Below are positions 26,427-35,236 of a DNA stretch of 64,000 bases, in pieces; position 1 is the stretch's first letter; each line of letters begins with the position of its first letter. The notes under the pieces were generated by a model. The model worked only from the letters and a program-made list of their open reading frames with translations, made no database searches and was not told the DNA's origin. Source of the DNA: Cryomorpha sp963748925 (GTDB lineage: Bacteria > Bacteroidota > Bacteroidia > Flavobacteriales_D > Cryomorphaceae); the NCBI GenBank assembly GCA_963748925.1, contig CAVVKG010000005.1, positions 43,453-107,452 of the forward strand, in the 5' to 3' direction. The translations under genes and the position numbers were made by a program.

Positions 26427-28112
26427 CTATTTCACCAGCTTCCGATACTTAATCCGCTTCGGACCAACATCGCCAAGGCGTTTCTTTTTGTTTTCCTCGT
26501 ATTCGCTATACGTTCCTTCGAAGTAATACACTTCCGAATCTCCCTCAAAGGCAAGGATATGCGTACAAATACGATCTAAGAACCAGCGGTCGTGACTGAT
26601 TACAACGGCACATCCGGCAAAGTCCATAATACCTTCTTCCAGTGCGCGAAGTGTGTTAACGTCAATATCGTTTGTTGGCTCATCGAGAAGCAATACGTTG
26701 GCCTCAGTTTTAAGAGTCATCGCCAAATGCAGACGGTTTCGCTCACCACCAGACAGTACGCCAACTTTCTTGTTTTGATCTGATCCATTGAAGTTAAACT
26801 TCGACACGTAGGCGCGAGAGTTGATTTTGTTTCCTCCCACTTCAATAAATTCTGTACCACCGGATACGACTTCCCAGATGGTTTTATTCTCATCGAGATC
26901 GCCGTGAGTCTGATCTACATAACCCAGCTGAACGGTATCACCTACTGTTATTGTTCCCGCATCGGGCTTCTCTTCTCCCAGTATCATTCGGAAAAGCGTG
27001 GTTTTACCTGCTCCATTAGGCCCAATAACGCCAACGATTCCTGCAGGTGGAAGATTGAAATTTAGGTTTTCGTAGAGCAATTTATCGCCATATGCTTTTG
27101 TGACATTCTCAGCTCTAATTACTTCATTACCCAATCGTTGACCATTTGGAATAGGCAAGGCAAGTTTCGCTTCCTTCTCTGCAGAGCCTTCGCTCATCAT
27201 CTTATCGTAATTGTTCAAACGCGCCTTGTTCTTTGCGTGGCGTCCTTTCGGATTCATTCGCACCCATTCAAGCTCGCGCTCCAATTCTTTGCGTCGTTTG
27301 CTTTCTCCTTTTTCTTCTTGTTGCAGTCGCTTGGCTTTTTGATCTAGCCATGAGCTATAATTTCCTTTCCATGGAATACCTTCACCACGGTCAAGCTCCA
27401 GGATCCATCCGGCTACATTATCGAGGAAGTACCTATCGTGTGTTACGGCAAGCACAGTACCTTTATATTGCTGTAAGTGCTGCTCAAGCCACTGCACCGA
27501 TTCGGCGTCAAGGTGGTTTGTCGGCTCATCGAGAAGCAACACATCCGGCTCCTGAAGTAAAAGTCGGCAAAGAGCCACACGGCGGCGCTCACCACCCGAT
27601 AGGTTCTTTATTGGGGTATCACCCTCCGGAGTGCGCAATGCATCCATAGCGATTTCGAGTTTTGTATCGAGATCCCAGGCACCAAGCGCTTCAATACGAT
27701 CTTGAACGGCTGCCTGACGATCAATCAATTTCTCCATTTTGTCGGGATCGTTTAAGATCTCCTCATCCATAAATTTATTGTTGATCTCCTCATATTCGGC
27801 GAGTACATCGGTAATTTGCTTCACGCCTTCCATTACCACTTCCTTTACCGTTTTAGAATCGTCGAGGTGTGGTTCCTGCGGAAGGTAACCCACTGAGTAG
27901 CCAGGAGACCAAACCACATCGCCCTGATAAGCTTTATCAAGACCGGCAATGATTTTCATTACGGTTGACTTACCAGCGCCATTCAAACCGAGAATACCGA
28001 TTTTGGCTCCGTAATAAAATGAAAGGTAAATATCTTTGAGAATGTGCTTTCCTGTTGGAGTGGTCTTATTGACCTTCACCATTGAAAAAATGACTTTTTT
28101 GTCGTCGCTCAT
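26427..28112 (-). CDS. ettA: Energy-dependent translational throttle protein EttA (ABC-F ATPase)
   Basis: A soluble ABC-F protein of 561 residues with two nucleotide-binding domains and no membrane segment. The first has GLNGAGKST, LSGGERRRVAL and VLLLDEPTNHLD; the second has GPNGAGKTT, LSGGERNRLHLA and LLLDEPTNDID. The interdomain linker with the basic helix and the ARLNNYDKM segment fits EttA, which binds the ribosome E site and controls entry into the elongation cycle according to ATP/ADP level. The length matches the family (about 555). It is monocistronic. Confidence 0.93.
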   Translation of the reverse strand: MSDDKKVIFSMVKVNKTTPTGKHILKDIYLSFYYGAKIGILGLNGAGKSTVMKIIAGLDKAYQGDVVWSPGYSVGYLPQEPHLDDSKTVKEVVMEGVKQITDVLAEYEEINNKFMDEEILNDPDKMEKLIDRQAAVQDRIEALGAWDLDTKLEIAMDALRTPEGDTPIKNLSGGERRRVALCRLLLQEPDVLLLDEPTNHLDAESVQWLEQHLQQYKGTVLAVTHDRYFLDNVAGWILELDRGEGIPWKGNYSSWLDQKAKRLQQEEKGESKRRKELERELEWVRMNPKGRHAKNKARLNNYDKMMSEGSAEKEAKLALPIPNGQRLGNEVIRAENVTKAYGDKLLYENLNFNLPPAGIVGVIGPNGAGKTTLFRMILGEEKPDAGTITVGDTVQLGYVDQTHGDLDENKTIWEVVSGGTEFIEVGGNKINSRAYVSKFNFNGSDQNKKVGVLSGGERNRLHLAMTLKTEANVLLLDEPTNDIDVNTLRALEEGIMDFAGCAVVISHDRWFLDRICTHILAFEGDSEVYYFEGTYSEYEENKKKRLGDVGPKRIKYRKLVK

Positions 28113-28334
28113 AGTTCGTGCTTTTTTTGGGAATGCAAAGATGGGAAATTTTCTGATGCAAAGGCTCGTGGGTATGGCAGCTATTCGAAGGTGGCATGTT
28201 TAGAGTTTTGTGGATACTAGCTGCAAGCCTCAATCCTTAAGCCCCAAGATGTTTATACTTGAAAATATACCTTCAAGAGTTTTAATATCCTGGAGTGCTA
28301 AGCACAATGCATAAAAGTAATGAGAGAAATCAAC

Positions 28335-28342
28335 TATATTTG
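28335..28342 (+). promoter_or_regulatory. Putative -7 element (TATATTTG) of the T9SS gene at 28360
   Basis: An exact TAnnTTTG match 17 bases before the ATG. No TTG at the normal distance is seen. Confidence 0.45.
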
Positions 28343-28359
28343 ATCCAAACAGAAAAACG

Positions 28360-28923
28360 ATGAAAAGAATTCTACTTTGCCTTATTTTTTCAATTCCATT
28401 TATAGTCTTTGGCCAGAATTGGCAGCCAGTAAATCCCCACTGGTCTCCTCAGTTTTCACTAAATGGAGAAGAAAATATTGATTTTAGCATTAAGATTGAT
28501 TCTGCTGTTATCTCAGGAGAAGATATTTGGTATTATTTGCACCCTACATATAGTAACTGTCAAACTTGTGAATCTCCAATTTCGGAGTGCACTACTGTAG
28601 AAGATTTACTTTATTTGAAGCAAATACCGCTATTTGGTGATAGTATTTTACTAAACGAGGATACTTACTCATTTTTCGGTATTAACTTGGTTCTTAAACC
28701 AAACATATTTCCAGGTGAATCATATAATTTTACACTGAACGGGGGCCTCGAATTGACAGCGACCTGCTTAAACAATTCTGAGATGGAAGTCTTTGGAGTT
28801 TTAGACAGTTTAAAAATGTTTTCGTTTAGCGATGGCAGATCACTTATTCTTTCCAAAAATTATGGTATTGTTAATTATACAGGACTCTCGGGAAATACAC
28901 AATCTATATTGGGAATTCCGTAA
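28360..28923 (+). CDS. T9SS-secreted protein, N-terminal part (interrupted by TAA)
   Basis: A signal peptide (MKRILLCLIFSIPFIVFGQ) precedes a beta-rich domain of unknown family with a CQTCESPISEC cysteine cluster. The frame ends at TAA at 28921-28923 after QSILGIP, then continues in the same frame as LELGIYFPGM into the next open frame. One nonsense codon, in the context TAATTAG, therefore splits a single gene of about 531 codons. A single G-to-T change from GAA would explain it. The product as it stands would be a short secreted fragment without a sorting domain. Confidence 0.75.
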   Translation: MKRILLCLIFSIPFIVFGQNWQPVNPHWSPQFSLNGEENIDFSIKIDSAVISGEDIWYYLHPTYSNCQTCESPISECTTVEDLLYLKQIPLFGDSILLNEDTYSFFGINLVLKPNIFPGESYNFTLNGGLELTATCLNNSEMEVFGVLDSLKMFSFSDGRSLILSKNYGIVNYTGLSGNTQSILGIP

Positions 28924-28950
28924 TTAGAACTTGGTATTTATTTCCCTGGA

Positions 28951-29955
28951 ATGCGTGACTTTTATAATTTTGAGGTCGGTGATATCTTTATTTATGCAGG
29001 TGGCTCTTCTCTAGCTTCAGCTCCGGAAAGCACGGTAGGGTGGTTAACCCGAATTGAAGTTACTGACATAACCCTATTTTCAGATTCGGTTCGAGTAGAA
29101 TATTCAAATGCAACAAAAAGTAGTACGGGAATTCTCAACCCCACAACTGAAAATTCTTATTCAGAAAATAATACAATGACCGTTATTTATAATAATCGAT
29201 CCTTACAGGGCCTTATTCCCGGGATGATATCATATGTAATAGACACTGTAAACTTACTTCCTGGTAATAGCTTTTTCCTGATAACAAACCCATTGAGACA
29301 AGGCTATGAGGTAATAGAAACGGAACATAATGACCGACAAGGCATTTCGGTAGGAGGATTTACTGCAGATTTTGAAAATTATGACTTTTCGCCAGAAACC
29401 GATCAGGTTGAAATTGCTTACCCGCCTGGAATTGAATCACATGCAAAATTTTTAACCTGTGAAGAAATTGAAGAATTTGAAAACTTTCTTTTAAACGATA
29501 GCATTATTATAAGTAATGATAGTTACAACGAGCAATGTAATACTTATACGGAATATACAGAAGGCTTGGGGATTACATGCTTCTATGACGATTGTAATTT
29601 CCCTTTTTTCACTTACCAGAATCAAACCTTCATGATAGGTTATAAGAAAGGGGAAGAAGAATACGGTAACCTATTCACAATCGGTGAGGTACTTGATACT
29701 CGTGAATTATTGACCGAGGCTGAAGTTCAACTTTTCCCAAACCCTGCAATTTCGAGCATAACCATATCCATTCCGGACAGGTATACTAACAGTTTTAATG
29801 TTTCAATTACCAACATTTCAGGTAAAAGGGTTCTAGATAGAACTGGAATAACCAACAATAGCTCTATCGACATTGGTAAATTATCTCCTGGCATTTACAT
29901 TTTGATGGGTACGAATGATAAGTTTACATTCACCCAGAAGTTAGTGGTGGAATAG
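28951..29955 (+). CDS. T9SS-secreted protein, C-terminal part with sorting domain
   Basis: The same reading frame as the preceding piece; coding sequence resumes directly after the TAA, so the ATG at 28951 is not the natural start. The C-terminus is a type A T9SS sorting domain: VQLFPNPAISSITISIP to SPGIYILMG followed by KLVVE. The main body (FYNFEVGDIFIYAGG) has no domain I can name. Without the signal peptide this half cannot be exported. Confidence 0.75.
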   Translation: MRDFYNFEVGDIFIYAGGSSLASAPESTVGWLTRIEVTDITLFSDSVRVEYSNATKSSTGILNPTTENSYSENNTMTVIYNNRSLQGLIPGMISYVIDTVNLLPGNSFFLITNPLRQGYEVIETEHNDRQGISVGGFTADFENYDFSPETDQVEIAYPPGIESHAKFLTCEEIEEFENFLLNDSIIISNDSYNEQCNTYTEYTEGLGITCFYDDCNFPFFTYQNQTFMIGYKKGEEEYGNLFTIGEVLDTRELLTEAEVQLFPNPAISSITISIPDRYTNSFNVSITNISGKRVLDRTGITNNSSIDIGKLSPGIYILMGTNDKFTFTQKLVVE

Positions 29956-30092
29956 GGGCAATAGTTTTGAGCATTATCATCTGCTCAGGATCGTCATGAA
30001 GCTTGCAGCTTAAGGCTAGAAGCTATTTCCTCCTGCAATCACACTCAAAATTCATTTCATTTATCAGATAAGATCAATAAAAAAAGCAAGTA

Positions 30093-31211
30093 TTAAGGAA
30101 ATTCAAAAGCCGTCTGGAGCGTTCCCGAAAAGGGATAACCAATTCCTCCTGCATCATAAAGTGTGCAGCTTATCTCAATTTCCATTTTAGCAAAATTCTT
30201 CTCAGGCATTGTTGGTTCCGTATACTGATCTATGGAAATAACAGACACTGTAGACGAACTTTGGGAACCCGGGCTGCTTGAATACATATTACCGGCACTG
30301 TCTGTGAATTCTAAAATCAAATTAGCCGGATAACTTTCGGGTACCGTTTCCACTAAATCACCCCCAAAGAGGAAAACTTCGGCAGTACAGAGCATTGTTC
30401 CATCGTCGGGAGTATCAGGTGTGTAGCAGGCGCTAGTACTACATCCCTCGCCATTAATCATTTCTACACAAATCTCTTCGAAAAGTGCAGTAGCTGGAAA
30501 ATTAAAATTATCCATATTACCTGTTGCAATGGTCGTATCTCCATATGTCCAGGTATACAACATTTCCTCAGGAATAAATGGAAAGGACGGATAGGCATAA
30601 AATGTTGTTGGCGTGATAAAATCCTGAGCGATATTACCAAAACACGGCGAACTTATTCCATCAAAATCAAAACTTCTGGAGGCAGATAAAGTGCAAGGAT
30701 CGTCATTTACGATATAATCAAGAATGTAATTCCCAGGCTCGGTGATTTCCAAAATCAAAGTGTCGCCGGTGGGTTGAACAGACTCGCCATTTAGAAACCA
30801 ATCGCCGTTCTGGAAAGAGCTAAACATCATAGCTTTCATGATAAGATTATAATTGAGGGAGTCGCTATTCAGAGAATATTCCCAAGAACTTAGTGCAGAA
30901 ACCATATTTAATCCTTCTGTATATTCAAAATCCAAAGGAGATTCAACGGTCAACGAATAGGCCGGTCCGCAATCGCTGCAATCTGAGTTTCCAATAAGAC
31001 CCTGAAGTGTAATAGTTGATTCTGAAATGGTGTAACTGGAAGATTGAACCAGCCCATTCTCGCCAGCAACAAGCTCAAACTGCTCCCCATTAAAATTAAT
31101 CTGAGATACAAATTCGGCATTACCCAATTGTGATTCAGGCAGTTCATCCTTATCGCATGAAGTAGCAAAAAGCGCGTAAAAAAAAATTATGAAAAGTGAA
31201 TATTGCTTCAT
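30093..31211 (-). CDS. Lipoprotein of unknown function, third gene of sigma/anti-sigma operon
   Basis: A 372-residue protein with a lipoprotein signal ending ALFATSC, hence probably anchored in the envelope. The body is beta-rich with CSDCG and a PKD-like segment (LYTWTYGDTTIATG), and ends PFSGTLQTAFEFP. Its ATG follows directly on the stop of the anti-sigma-like gene (TAAATG), so it is translated as part of that operon. I do not recognise a family for the whole protein. It may be a ligand or effector of the ECF regulon; that is inference. Confidence 0.7.
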   Translation of the reverse strand: MKQYSLFIIFFYALFATSCDKDELPESQLGNAEFVSQINFNGEQFELVAGENGLVQSSSYTISESTITLQGLIGNSDCSDCGPAYSLTVESPLDFEYTEGLNMVSALSSWEYSLNSDSLNYNLIMKAMMFSSFQNGDWFLNGESVQPTGDTLILEITEPGNYILDYIVNDDPCTLSASRSFDFDGISSPCFGNIAQDFITPTTFYAYPSFPFIPEEMLYTWTYGDTTIATGNMDNFNFPATALFEEICVEMINGEGCSTSACYTPDTPDDGTMLCTAEVFLFGGDLVETVPESYPANLILEFTDSAGNMYSSSPGSQSSSTVSVISIDQYTEPTMPEKNFAKMEIEISCTLYDAGGIGYPFSGTLQTAFEFP

Positions 31212-32684
31212 TTATCTAAAGGTGTAATAAAATTTAACAAAGCCCCCAAAGGGTTGCTTTTCCGAAGTGTTCCATTCCTGAAGAGAATAGTTCAGTCCAA
31301 AATCAAACTGGAATTGCTCACTCAGGCTGTAGGTATATCCGGCAGACATAAAGTAAATTAAATCGGGTGCATTTGTGGTGTACAAGTAGCCGGTCTCAGA
31401 ACTGCCGGGCATTATTGTTCCGTCATTAAAAACCAGTTTCTCTTGTTGGGCATTTATCAAAACTGAAGGAGTAAATCCTACAAAGACCTGACTTTGCCCA
31501 CCGATTCGGTAGCTCAACTTAAGAGGCAATGATAGGAGATCTATTTTTTTGGTTCTAAGCTGTATAGCGTTTTCGTATCGATCAAAACCATAAGAAATAG
31601 CCTCACTTTGCTGGCTCCAGCTCAATTTGCCTGACTGCTGATAGGCTATACCCGCTTCTGCCGTCCATTTGTTGAAATGCTTTCGAACTGCAAACCCAAA
31701 AGAAGGAGAGGTTTTTAGAATCGTATTTTGCTCAAGGCCAAAAAAGAGGGCATAATCGAATGTTTTTGGCTTGGGAAACTCCATTTTTTCAGCATTCTCC
31801 AGGACATTATAATCTAATGTTTCTGTGTTGATTATTGCTCCTAACATATTGATAGCTGATGCTTCATACTTCAACACCATTGGTGTTTCATCTTTTTCAG
31901 AGTCAGTAAAAGCAAGAACTTGCTTGTCTTGATTGCTATCGCTTGATATCGAATTCGAATTGTCTGAATCCCCAGTCGACGCAGGATTTGAATTCCCCCC
32001 AGACTTTGCCATTATTCCTTCAAAATTCGGAACAGACTCAGTATTATTTAAAACTGGCATCTCTGCTCTATCAGTTTTATCTGGTGTATTTAGATTAGCC
32101 TCCTGTTGTGAAGTTGATGAATTGTCTGTTCGATCTTTGGGATCACCAGTAGCAGCTACAACAACTTCAGCGGAAAAAGTACGAGATGCGGTAGTTGGAT
32201 TCAATCTGGTATTTGTAGGTGTAGATTCTTCGAAAGCATTTTGATCAACTTCATTCTCAGTATTATCTGGATCTATTTCCTTCTGCCCGCTAAGTAAACC
32301 CGCTTGCTCAGATTGAGAGTCTCCGGTTTCGAGATTTTTTTGATACTGAGCACTATTGACTTCATTCGCTCCAGAAACCTGTTCACGATCGGTTTCGAAA
32401 GTGGAAATGGTTCCTTGTGATCCTTCCGAAGCTAAATTGCTGGCAGGAACAATTTCCTTATTTGATCGGGAATAGTACGCCGCTGTTTCTTCAGCTGAGA
32501 GCGTAAATACAGAGTAGCCGACTAAAGAGATAATCAGTAAAGCAATCATTCCTAAAAACCCTCCGGACTTATAGAACGGATTTGGCTTCAGCAACTTATC
32601 AAATGTAAGCCAGTCGCTTTCAAAAGTAGGTTCCACCCTATTTTCCAGTCCGTCTTTAAATATTTTATCTAGTTCGTTTTCCAT
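31212..32684 (-). CDS. Anti-sigma-like protein with inner-membrane helix and C-terminal outer-membrane barrel
   Basis: A 490-residue protein with three parts. Residues 1-40 form a charged cytoplasmic segment (MENELDKIFKDGLENRVEPT) of the kind that binds ECF sigma factors. One helix lies at about 43-63 (GMIALLIISLVGYSVF). About 240 Ser/Thr/Asn/Gln-rich residues follow, then a beta-barrel of the PorT/OMP type (about 310-490, alternating strands such as SPSFGFAVRKHFNKWTAEAG) ending in FVKFYYTFR. Its ATG overlaps the sigma-factor stop (TAATG). This matches dual-membrane-spanning anti-sigma proteins described in Bacteroides (Dma type). Sigma sequestration is inferred. Confidence 0.75.
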   Translation of the reverse strand: MENELDKIFKDGLENRVEPTFESDWLTFDKLLKPNPFYKSGGFLGMIALLIISLVGYSVFTLSAEETAAYYSRSNKEIVPASNLASEGSQGTISTFETDREQVSGANEVNSAQYQKNLETGDSQSEQAGLLSGQKEIDPDNTENEVDQNAFEESTPTNTRLNPTTASRTFSAEVVVAATGDPKDRTDNSSTSQQEANLNTPDKTDRAEMPVLNNTESVPNFEGIMAKSGGNSNPASTGDSDNSNSISSDSNQDKQVLAFTDSEKDETPMVLKYEASAINMLGAIINTETLDYNVLENAEKMEFPKPKTFDYALFFGLEQNTILKTSPSFGFAVRKHFNKWTAEAGIAYQQSGKLSWSQQSEAISYGFDRYENAIQLRTKKIDLLSLPLKLSYRIGGQSQVFVGFTPSVLINAQQEKLVFNDGTIMPGSSETGYLYTTNAPDLIYFMSAGYTYSLSEQFQFDFGLNYSLQEWNTSEKQPFGGFVKFYYTFR

Positions 32685-33244
32685 TATGAACTCTTTGTTA
32701 ATGGGTAATCATCCAGTTTTAAAAGCATCTCCTGTAGTTTTTTTCGCGCTTCCGCCAGATGCCATTTACTCGTACCTTCAGAAATGCCCATCATTCCTGA
32801 AATTTCAACATGTTTATATCCTTCAATTGCAAAAAGATTAAAAACCATTCTTGACCGATCAGGAAGCAGACTGATCATTTTCAGCAAATCCTGTTGATTG
32901 GTTCCTTCAGCATTCAGGGATATAGCCATCCCTCCTCCAACTCCTTGTTCATCCAGGTTCTCATCCGCAGTTTTCGAATTCCTTCGCTTATAGTCTATAA
33001 CCTTCCGAACCAAAATTGTTTTAAGCCAGGCTTCAATCTTTTCTTCTTTTGAAGTATCAAACTTCTTAATATTCTCCACTGCTGCCAGTATAGCTATATT
33101 AACAATACTCATCGCTTCATTTCTATCTGACACATATCTTATAGCCACTCCAAGCATCCAACCACAGCAATCCTCATAAAGGGCTTTTACAGCTTCTTTT
33201 TTACCTTTTTTACACCCTTTTATTACCTGAGAACTAATGGCCAT
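32684..33244 (-). CDS. ECF-type RNA polymerase sigma factor
   Basis: The start is the ATG at 33244 (MAISSQVIKGCKKG); an earlier TTG start would begin inside a hairpin. The roughly 186-residue protein has sigma-70 region 2 (AVKALYEDCCGWMLGVAIRYV to AWLKTILVRKVIDYKRR) and region 4 (LLPDRSRMVFNLFAIEGYKHVEISGMMGISEGTS, broken here for length), with the HLAEARKKLQEML end typical of ECF sigmas. It is translationally coupled to the anti-sigma-like gene. A 10-bp hairpin lies 11 bases upstream of its start codon. Confidence 0.9.
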   Translation of the reverse strand: MAISSQVIKGCKKGKKEAVKALYEDCCGWMLGVAIRYVSDRNEAMSIVNIAILAAVENIKKFDTSKEEKIEAWLKTILVRKVIDYKRRNSKTADENLDEQGVGGGMAISLNAEGTNQQDLLKMISLLPDRSRMVFNLFAIEGYKHVEISGMMGISEGTSKWHLAEARKKLQEMLLKLDDYPLTKSS

Positions 33245-33254
33245 AAATTCAAAT

Positions 33255-33283
33255 AAGTGCGGTGACAATTTGCCACCGCACTT
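33255..33283. promoter_or_regulatory. 10-bp perfect hairpin directly upstream of the ECF sigma start
   Basis: AAGTGCGGTG and CACCGCACTT pair perfectly around a nine-base loop. It lies between the stop of the PKD-T9SS gene (33314) and the sigma ATG (33244). It has no T-tract on the minus strand, so it may be a weak terminator of the upstream gene, or a structure masking the sigma ribosome site. Confidence 0.6.
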
Positions 33284-33313
33284 CGATTAATTGTTCACAT
33301 AACTTAATCTATT

Positions 33314-34513
33314 CTATCGTTGCAAAACTACTTTCTGCACTTTAGAATTTTGTTTTCCAAGGTATTGAATTAAATAAATACCATCGGTAAGGTTTTCTAT
33401 ATTTATTGATAGGGTGTTTAAGCTATTAACTGTTACGACGTTTTGTTCTAGTACATTTTTACCCGTGATATCAGTAATTTTCACAATTCCGTTTCCACCA
33501 TTTTTCAAGTTCATCTCCAGTGTTACATTTCCGGTTGAAGGGTTTGGATATACGCCAAGAGGAATCTGATTTTCAATTTCATTCTGCCCTGTAGGAGTTC
33601 CGGGCACAGGAATTGCAATAAAGGTAAACCCGTTTGCTTTAGAAAGGTCTGGGGTGACTTTGTGACCATTGGCTATCAAGCCGCTTCCGGATGTACCACT
33701 TATTAGCATGCAGTACTCGTCGTTGCAGTCATCGCCGGTAATGGTCAAACATACGTTGTGCATAACTGCTTCGTCACCAAAAACATAAGTTGGAAATTGC
33801 TCGGTGCTGGTACCACCATCTCCAAAGTCCCATGAATAGGAAAGGTTATTGCCGAGAGATGCGTTTACGAAATACACGTTATTATCTGGCAAAGTATCAT
33901 GAATCGGGAAATACAAAGCCTCGCAATTAGGAGTTACTCCAGATCCTGCATTTACAGTAATGCTTACCGTTACCGATTGTCCTGCTATACCAGCCAATGT
34001 AAGATCTACTTCATAGGTTCCTGATGCCGCAAATGTATGAGTCACAGTTGAGCTATTATAGGTCGAACCATCAATAGACCACAAATATGACTCTACATTA
34101 TTGCTAACATTAGTCATAAAATACCAGGTCATATTATCGCCGTCAAGCGGATATGTACCTATAAAAACACCTACATCTGTAAATGCATCTTCACCACAGT
34201 TTACATCTATTGTATCGCTCAGTGCTAGTTCTAAGGGATAATGAATGCCGGGACAAGCATCTGTTTCAATAAATGGTTCGGTTTGTCCTTCAAGCAGTTC
34301 TCCCATCACGGTATAGTATCCGTTTGATTCGCTGTACGCAACACCAAGTGTATCGTAACCTTCATTGTCGGCCGGAGAAGCAAGAAGCCTTACTTCAGCA
34401 TTTTCTACAGTAAGATTATTCACGGCAATAGTACCTTGGGAGTAAATTGTTTGAGCTACAGCTCCAGCGGGGAGAAGTCCCAGTAAAATAATAGTTTGTA
34501 TAAGTTTTTTCAT
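33314..34513 (-). CDS. T9SS-secreted PKD-domain protein
   Basis: A 399-residue protein with a signal peptide (MKKLIQTIILLGLLPAGAVAQ), a carboxypeptidase-regulatory-like region (VRLLASPADNEGYDTLG), two PKD-type modules (YLWSIDGSTYNSSTVTHTF and YSWDFGDGGTSTEQFP) and a C-terminal type A T9SS sorting domain (LGVYPNPSTGNVTLEMN to GIYLIQYLG). It is secreted through the outer membrane and probably attached to the cell surface. It lies just upstream of the ECF sigma operon on the same strand, so that regulon may include it. It is intact. Confidence 0.82.
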   Translation of the reverse strand: MKKLIQTIILLGLLPAGAVAQTIYSQGTIAVNNLTVENAEVRLLASPADNEGYDTLGVAYSESNGYYTVMGELLEGQTEPFIETDACPGIHYPLELALSDTIDVNCGEDAFTDVGVFIGTYPLDGDNMTWYFMTNVSNNVESYLWSIDGSTYNSSTVTHTFAASGTYEVDLTLAGIAGQSVTVSITVNAGSGVTPNCEALYFPIHDTLPDNNVYFVNASLGNNLSYSWDFGDGGTSTEQFPTYVFGDEAVMHNVCLTITGDDCNDEYCMLISGTSGSGLIANGHKVTPDLSKANGFTFIAIPVPGTPTGQNEIENQIPLGVYPNPSTGNVTLEMNLKNGGNGIVKITDITGKNVLEQNVVTVNSLNTLSINIENLTDGIYLIQYLGKQNSKVQKVVLQR

Positions 34514-34717
34514 GATTATTGGGTTTTGGTCTACTCACGTATTGAAATGGGAAATGGTTGGGTCGAAATGAAAAATAATTAAATTTTAGATTAGTAATGT
34601 AGGCTCAGGACTAATTCAATAAGGTCTTATTCGGAGTGAATGTTACCGAGTAAAGAAAGTCGAAAGTGCTAGTCTAAGCGCAGGATTTATGTATATTCAA
34701 ATCCATTTGCCCATTCT

Positions 34718-35134
34718 ATGATCAAAGAAACAATCTTTCTATACCACACTCCCCAGGAAAAGGCAATGGAGTATTTAATTTCCAGACACAGCATTAAGCC
34801 CGAACCGAATCAGGAAAATGGCTATACAATAAAATTTATCGAACAAATTCTGATTCTCGGATTCCTACTTCCCAAAAGTCATACGGTAGGAATAAGAATA
34901 TTTAAAGATGGTAAGTTCACAAAATTAACTCTCGCAGTTTCATATAGCTACATTAATGGATTGTTTGCTTTGGTAATTATCCTGACTTCCGGATTGACTT
35001 TAATGATCTTCAGCTGGCCATATCTATTTTTATTTATTCCAATGCCCTTTGCGCTGTATTTATATACACGCTTTATATTCCAGGCAAGCTTTATAGAATT
35101 TTGCGAAAAGATTTCAAGTGAAATTAAAGGTTAA
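34718..35134 (+). CDS. Hypothetical membrane protein
   Basis: A 138-residue protein with a soluble N-terminus (MIKETIFLYHTPQEKAME), a middle beta-like region and two adjacent hydrophobic helices at about 84-122 (LFALVIILTSGLTLMIF and YLFLFIPMPFALYLY). It ends with a charged tail. I do not recognise a family. It sits 30 bases before the flavin-reductase frame on the same strand and may be co-transcribed with it. Confidence 0.6.
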   Translation: MIKETIFLYHTPQEKAMEYLISRHSIKPEPNQENGYTIKFIEQILILGFLLPKSHTVGIRIFKDGKFTKLTLAVSYSYINGLFALVIILTSGLTLMIFSWPYLFLFIPMPFALYLYTRFIFQASFIEFCEKISSEIKG

Positions 35135-35236
35135 AATTCCGATTTTCTTTCCCGAAAGATTAAGTTGTCACACATCCAAAAGTTCGCCCTTCCACATTGC
35201 CTCCAAACAACTTTTGCACCTATCTGTTATAAAAAT

